Below are positions 57,689-64,000 of a DNA stretch of 64,000 nt, in pieces. The notes below the pieces were generated by a model. That model saw only the letters and a program-made list of their open reading frames with translations. It did no database searches and had not been told where the DNA came from. This DNA comes from Erythrophleum ivorense (Eukaryota > Streptophyta > Magnoliopsida > Fabales > Fabaceae). Numbering within the stretch: the first letter of the stretch is position 1; the number at the start of each line of letters is the position of its first letter. The stretch lies in NCBI GenBank assembly GCA_026724425.1, contig JAIUCV010000004.1, forward strand, positions 3,668,001 through 3,732,000, in the 5' to 3' direction. The position numbers were made by a program, and so were the translations under genes.

Positions 57689-60158
57689 ATGGCTTCCTCT
57701 CAGTTTCTTTGCAGTAACAACTTCTTCCCTACTTCTCAAAATTCGTTTAGAAGCAACCATCAACGTCAGTTCGGGCCATATGGGTCAAGTAATTTTGTCT
57801 CAAAGCTTCAATTTCAAAGAACCCCATTGGTTAGATTTAAACTTAAAGCCATGGTTTCTGATTCAAACGCCTCCAGGAAACAAGTAGAGGTTTTTCTCTC
57901 ATCCCTTTTAGTTGTTATGCTTTGGGTTAAAGTTTCGTTGTGGTTTTATTGTTGAATGACATTTTATGAGAGGGATGGGGTTAATTGTTGTAATGTTTTA
58001 ATTGCGCTTTGCCTGTTGGTGGAACTAGATTGTGTATAATCCCGATGAAAGGTTGAACAAGTTGGCTGATGAAGTGGACGAGAATGCCCCCCTGTCAAGG
58101 CTTACTTTGTTCTCTCCTTGCAAGGTATTATTCATTCTTTTGCTTAGAGGCACTCCAAAATTTTCATTGTTTCCTGTATTGATCTTGGTAATCCTTCTGG
58201 TGCAGATAAATGTTTTCTTGAGAATTACCAACAAGAGGGTAGATGGATATCATGATTTGGCATCTCTTTTCCATGTAAGTTAATTGTAATCATAATTTAT
58301 TAGATGCTTCAATGTTTTCTCTCAAATATTTTTTTTATATCTATCAGATGACATGATTTAGTCTTGACCATATCAGACCCCTTTCGAATTTTCAGGTTAT
58401 AAGTCTAGGTGATACAATTAAGTTCTCTTTGTCACCATCAACAACAAAGGACCGTTTGTCCACCAATGTGTCTGGGGTGCCCGTTGATGATAGTAATTTG
58501 GTAAGATAACAAAAACTACTGCTTCTCTTATAAAACTATTCCTCTCTATTCCTCTTCATATTCTTCATACAGTGAGTGCTATGTTATTCTCTTTTCACAG
58601 ATTATTAAGGCGCTTAATCTTTACAGGAAAAAGACTGGCAGTGAAAATTTTTTTTGGGTATGAAACAGATTTACTCTCTACTTCATATTTTTCTTCTTAT
58701 TTTCAGAACAAACATGCATGTTTGTTCATATTAACTGGCATTGTACATGGTAGAATATTTAATTTGTCAATCTTATATTCATGTTGTTGGCAGATTCATC
58801 TTGATAAACGGGTGCCCAGTGGGGCAGGGCTAGGTGGTGGAAGTAGCAACGCTGCAACTGCACTATGGGCAGCAAATCAATTCAGTGGTTGTCTTGCTAC
58901 AGAGAAAGAACTTCAAGAATGGTCAAGTGAGATTGGATCAGATATCCCTTTCTTTTTTTCTCAGGGAGCAGCCTATTGCACTGGTCGAGGTGAGGTCAGT
59001 CCTACTTCCTTTATCAGAATACAATTTGAGAAGGGGCTTGGCTACGGAGAGCTTAAGCTCTCAACCATCCAATCATCTCTCGAGATTCATGCATAGTGAT
59101 AAAATATTATTTATCATGAATCCTGAGATGATTGACGTCTCATAGCTTGAAAACTCTCTGTAGCACTACTGTGTGAGAACAACCACCCCTTCTGTGGATG
59201 CTCATTGTGTATTGCCTAGTGGCAATATCTGTCTAGTTGATAAGTAAACTTGTGACAATGGAATAAAGGCAATGTAAAGTTTTATGCTGTCTGTCTTTGA
59301 TAAAACTTACAGGACTTCTAACCCTTTTGCAGGCAGTCAGGCTTACTCAGTGTGATTTTATTAAAGAATTTTCTTTGGTTTGTACAGGTTGTTCAGAATA
59401 TTCCTCCTCCAATACCTTTGGACACTCCAATGGTTCTCATAAAGCCACAACAGGCATGTTCAACAGCAGAAGTTTACAAGGTATGGGATTTCTGAGTATA
59501 GTAACCAAACCGTACTTTGCCCTCAGTTTTTACTATCATTAATTTTAACAAATTTCAATGGCAACAGCGTCTACAATTGGACCAGACTAGTAATGTTGAC
59601 CCTTTAACACTGCTGGAAAAGATCTCAAGGAATGGAATATCACAAGATGTTTGTATCAATGATTTGGGTATGTTTCTTGCCATTTTTAGTTGTGTTATTG
59701 TCTTTTGTTTTTTGATTTTTGCTTTACATTTTTATTTGAACTTATTGAACACAACTCCTTGAGGTTTAATTGTGGAGGTATCTAGCATCCAATTTGATTA
59801 AGTAACTGGAAGTGTAACTTAACATTAAATATTTAGTTATGCCCCTTGATGATCAGTTATTTTAGTTTGTGCCACTGTAAATGCAAATCATTCTTTTCTA
59901 TAGTCAACATTGTCAAAGTTTTGTACATTGGTTCTGATTTACCTGTAGAAGCATCAGAACACAAGTTTAAGTAAGAACTCTTCTGATGTTTTAGTGTGCT
60001 TTTGCTTGTTTATTTGCATTAATTTTTCTTTCATTGTGTTCCTTCTTTTTCTTTGCAGAACCTCCAGCATTTGAAGTTCTTCCATCTCTTAAAAGACTAA
60101 AGCAGCGGATTATTGCAGCTGGTCGTGGAGAATATGATGCTGTTTTTATGTCTGGAAG
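57689..60158 (+). CDS. CMK: 4-diphosphocytidyl-2-C-methyl-D-erythritol kinase (partial, first nine exons)
   Basis: Plant IspE, the ATP-dependent kinase that phosphorylates CDP-methylerythritol in the plastid MEP pathway. Exons: 57689-57889, 58029-58124, 58206-58274, 58396-58500, 58601-58657, 58794-58994, 59388-59480, 59568-59667, 60059-60158. All junctions are GT/AG with fitting phases, giving 340 codons and no stop. The N-terminal ~50 residues are Ser/Asn-rich (MASSQFLCSNNF), a likely chloroplast transit peptide. Lys99 (SPCKINVFL) and Asp226 (IGSDIPFF) match the family's active-site Lys and Asp, and PSGAGLGGGSS at 184-194 is the GHMP-kinase ATP loop. Plant CMKs are about 400 residues, so roughly 55-65 C-terminal residues (starting with the SGSGSTIVG region) are missing; I found no such exon before 64000. 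The start has a good context (CCATGGC). Confidence 0.9.
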
Positions 60159-60367
60159 GTATAAAAACTGGAAGACCTAATATTCTTTAATTTCTAGTCT
60201 GGCTTTTGGTAAAAGTTAAATACATGGGAATCACATGATAGAGATCATAGGGCACACACATATACACTCCTTCTTTGTTCTCCTGTGTGTCTATGCATGT
60301 GTCTATTAGCATTGTGAGACAAAACATTCTTCAAACTATAGCACAATTTAACTTGATATACAATAAT
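60159..60367 (+). other. CMK intron 9, native part
   Basis: Donor GTATAA. The intron continues beyond the inserted elements and past the window edge, over 3.8 kb so far. Confidence 0.6.
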
Positions 60368-62220
60368 TGTCAAGACCCAATTTCTGAGTAATACATAGGT
60401 TAAACCAATCTAATGATTAGCTTATCCTAGCAAATTTCAAGAATCCAAACTCATCTATAATACCACAGATTCAAGTCAACACATACAACTCACATGTTTT
60501 AAAAGTAAGCATGCATATCATATAATTCATTTAGGGGTTGCCAGAAATCTAGCAGTATTTCCCCTAAAAGTTGGACATCCCAACTTGCCCAATAGTTCAA
60601 TCCAGTACCAATATTGGTAATATCAAGTTACATTTAACAAAATACTTCACTAGAAAACTATAAACAATATATGCACATGTTCAAAGTGGCCATAATGGAC
60701 CTTACAAAAGACACAACACCTGTCCTCCTCAAAATGCCCCTACACCCATATGCCACCACGTCATAAAGTCTGACACTAATAGCATGAGATTGAGCACATG
60801 TGTTTCTGGTAGCACAGAAGCTCCATATCACTTTACTCTCTTGCCCGCTGTTCTATAAAATAAAAATACAAATAAAAAGAAATAAGCCTACCACTAACTT
60901 GGTGTGCGCATAAATAACAAAGTGCGCATATGGGAAACTAAGCGTATGTTTGAATTTTTAGAAATAGAGTAGTTAACAAATACTTTAAACAATATTATAT
61001 TTTATAATTGAAATGAAAAGCAATTATTTAATAAATGAGGAATTCTCAAATAAAAATCAAATTTTCTAAATATGAGGAAAATGTCATTGAAAGGGGCATC
61101 ATAGGAAGGAATCAAACCACCAAGTGCCATTGCACTTTCAAACCACAACATCATATCTTTTATCATTACAATAGGTGCATTACATCTCAATGCTTTCATA
61201 ATACACATCAAGCATCTCAAGTCGTTGGACTAAATACATCACATCGTAGTGTTATCACAAAATTACAAATCATTATAGGTGGATATAGGCTGTTACCTTT
61301 GCTAATGACTATGGAGTCCTACCAAATCCCCATCCATTATTTTATTTTTTTTAAAAAATGGAAATAGATAATAGCATTCAATAAAATAACATCTTAGGTA
61401 ATTAAAGGTAAAACAATGATTCAACAAAAAAAATAAAAAGAATTACCAATTAATAAGATTACCATAAAACATGGAATAGCAAAATAAACATAAAACACTT
61501 CACTAAAAATATGTGTATATATGCATTATTATTTTCACTGTCCCAATTCTTTTCTTTGCATTCCACAAGTACATATCTTCATCACATGTCAATGCTATTT
61601 GTCTATTAATTTATTTATTATTTCTCCATATAAAAATGTACACATATCTATATTTGCATCACAACATCTAATTTGAAGTTTTGAAAACACATTTTGTTTC
61701 CCCCAAGATGCTGCGCGTACAAATCATAAAATAAAATTTGGGCTACGAAAGCATAACATGAAATAAAATGAAAGTGTCATTTTGTTATTTATACACTCAC
61801 CAGTCGGGACCAATTGTAAAGATCTTTATTTTTTATTGCTCAAGGTTAAAATCCAATTGAAAGAATCTTTTTAATATTAATTAAAATTATGTTCAACATG
61901 AAATAAATAAATCTGCCTATGACGAGCCTTAATGCAAATTATTTTTCATAACCGGTCCCAAGTCCGAAAAAAAGAGGAAGGTTGTGTTAGGTAATCGACA
62001 GCCAATGTAAAACTTTGTCGAATCTTTATGACATGGACAATCGATATATTAAACATAATGTTAGGTCGTTGCCTGGAAGTAACGCACTGTATAGCTCGAG
62101 TATAGTAACAAATGAGCAAGAGCCACTACATCGTCGCCTGAGTGTAGTAAAAAATAAGTAAGGACTTTCACATTTTCGTGAACAAATATGGGTAAAGAAG
62201 TTAGTTCACGAAAATATGAT
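60368..62220 (-). mobile_element. LTR-like insertion in CMK intron 9
   Basis: Begins TGTCAAGACCC. 60530-60610 resembles the AGAAATTTCGACAGAATCCCC block of the 2.2-kb family at 44110-44170. Noncoding, AT-rich. No matching right end or target duplication found; its right part probably merges with or is cut by the LINE. Confidence 0.4.
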
Positions 62221-62236
62221 TCGTTTTGGGATTTAA

Positions 62237-64000
62237 AATATAGGTACACTTACGGGTAAGTCAATGAAAATAGTAGATACTATGATTAGGAGAAAAATTA
62301 ATTTCATGTGTTTACAAGAAACTAAATAGGTAGGAGAAAAAACGAAAAAATTAGACACTTCAGGTTTTAAACTTTAGTACACTGGTAAGGCTAAATCTAG
62401 AAATGGGATAGGTATAATTGTAGATAAGTTTTGAAAAAATGTTATAGTGGATATAAAATGGTTAGGAGATAGAATCATTGCATTAAAGTTAGTAGTGGAA
62501 AAGGAAATCTTTAATGTTATTAACGCTTATGCACCACAAGTAAGATTAGAAGAATATCACAAAGTAAAGTTCTGAAAGGATTTAGAATGTTTAGTTCAAG
62601 AAATACCATTAGGAGAAAAGATTATTCTAGGAGGGGATCTAAATGATCATATGGAAAATGTATCTTCAGGTTACGAGGGTGTTCATGGAGGACATGGGAT
62701 AGGGGAAGCAAATGTAGTGGGTAAAATTATTCTAGACTTTTTATTGACGTTCGATCTTATATTAGTTAACACTTGTTTTAGAAAGCGTAAGGAACATCTT
62801 ATCACTTACAAAAGTGGAATGGTATGTTCTCAAATTAATTTCTTTCTTATAAGAAAATCAAATAGAAAACTTTGCATGGATTGCAAAGTTATACCTAGAG
62901 AGAGTTTAATTATTCAGTATAGAGTTTTGGTTATGGATGTACGAGTTAGGAGGAGAGTAAAAAGTAAAGGCGAAGATAGGGTGTTAAGGATTAAGTGGTA
63001 GCAACTAAAGGGGGATAAAGAAAAGAATTTCCAGAGACGGATTGTAGAGGAAGGATCTTGAGAAATACAAAGAAGTGTCAACGATATGTGGAATGGAATG
63101 GCTAAAGAAATTAGGAAGGTAGCAAAAGAAATATTAGGTGAATCAAAAGATTTTGGATCTATAAATAAAAAATTTTGGTGATGGGATGCAAGCATGCAAG
63201 ATAAGGTTAAAGTTAAGAGAGAATGTTATAAAGTGTGACAGTTATGTAAGAATAATAAAAATTGGAAGAAATATAAAGTAACTAAGAAAGACACTAAGAA
63301 GGCGGTGAGCGAAGCGAGAGCGATGGCATTCGATGAGTTATACCAATTGTTAGGTACTAAAGTTGGAGAAAGAAATATTTACAAATTAGCTAAAAGTAGA
63401 GAAAGAAAGGTAAGAGGCGTGGACCAAGTGAAATGCATTAAGGATGAAAAAGGGAAAGTCTTGGTCATGAAACAAGATATTAGAGAACGGTGAAATGGTT
63501 ACTTTCATAGGCTTTTTAATGAAGGCCACGAGATTTTATTACAATCGGATAGGTTAGACACTAGAGAAGAGGATCAAAATTATATTTTTTATTGTAGAAT
63601 TTGTGAGTCAGAGGTAAAAGAAGTATTAAAGCGAATAGAGAGTGACAGAGCAGTTGGACAGGATAATATACCTATTGAAATATGAAAAGGTTTAGGAGTG
63701 AAAGGCATAAGTTGACTTACAAAGTTATTTAATGAAATTATGAAATCTAAGAGAATGCCAGATGAGTGGAGGAAAAGTTCTTTAATTCTTATTTATAAGA
63801 GTAAGGGGGACATTTATAAGAGTAAGGGGGACATTTAAAATTGTGCAAATTATAGAGGAATTAAGCTCATAAGCCACACTATGAAATTATAGGAAAGAGT
63901 AATTGAGCGAAGATTAAGGAAAGAGATCCAAGTTATGGAGAATCAATTTGGTTTTATGCCAGGAAGGTCAACTATGGAAGCAATATATTTGTTGCGAAAA
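62237..64000 (+). pseudogene. RTE-type LINE, decayed, runs off the window
   Basis: Reading mostly one frame with many stops, the order is that of plant RTE-like non-LTR elements. The endonuclease N-terminus comes first (NIGTLTGKSMKIVDTM, then NFMCLQETK), followed by the GGDLNDH region near 62635 and a basic linker. Reverse transcriptase then begins near 63640 (SDRAVGQDNIPIEI, MPDEWRKSS, NYRGIKLI, NQFGFMPGRSTMEAIYLLRK). The window ends inside RT. Stops and at least one 21-bp tandem duplication at 63791-63832 show it is inactive. It lies in the same orientation as CMK and inside its intron 9. Confidence 0.85.

Noticed and set aside
1..64000. tRNA, rRNA and CRISPR features
   Set aside because: No cloverleaf-type tRNA boxes, rRNA sequence or spaced identical repeats were recognised by eye; a tRNA scan would be needed to exclude tRNAs fully.

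Overview
The window is nuclear DNA of a dicot plant, probably a woody eudicot; I cannot name the genus. The evidence is intron-split TIR-NBS-LRR (TNL) resistance genes (a class absent from grasses), a plastid-targeted isoprenoid gene with plant intron structure, Ty1/copia and Ty3/gypsy remains, a plant RTE-type LINE, many MITE-like foldbacks, and AT-rich spacers with microsatellites.

Layout. 1-5.9 kb: two decayed Ty3/gypsy gag copies on the minus strand with their leader/LTR-like DNA. 6.5-8.5 kb: 3' flank of the first TNL. 8.7-16.2 kb: TNL1 on the minus strand, six coding exons, apparently intact, about 1175 residues (TIR, NB-ARC, LRR, C-terminal jelly-roll domain, basic tail). 18.3-20 kb: another gypsy leader relic. 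20.7-24.1 kb: an inverted relic of the TNL1 3' flank, interrupted by a 2.2-kb solo-LTR-like element with a perfect 5-bp target duplication. 25.1 kb: a PPR gene fragment. 28.1-33.6 kb: a foldback element carrying a nearly complete but coding-dead Ty1/copia element (4675 bp, 5-bp target duplication).

34.6-47.7 kb is the most unusual part. A second TNL has its TIR exon on the plus strand (36.4-36.9 kb), while its NBS, LRR and jelly-roll exons lie on the minus strand (42.6-39.2 kb). The two halves of the first intron end at the two ends of one broken 2.2-kb element, and an unbroken relic of the same intron survives at 34.6-35.3 kb. This fits an inversion of about 10 kb with one breakpoint inside the element. 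A further element of the same family later inserted into the broken one (43997-46343). The NBS-LRR half is a pseudogene; the TIR half is open and could make a TIR-only protein.

48-57 kb: MITE-like elements, a pseudogene of plant AIR carboxylase (purine synthesis), a tandem duplication and a C27 tract. 57.5-60.2 kb: the first nine exons of CMK (MEP-pathway kinase) on the plus strand, with a possible 34-codon upstream ORF. Its last exons are not in the window: the following intron holds an LTR-like insert and a decayed LINE that runs off the right edge.

The two functional candidates are TNL1 (immune receptor) and CMK (plastid isoprenoid precursor synthesis). They are not functionally linked. 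The rest is largely transposon-driven rearrangement of a resistance-gene cluster.
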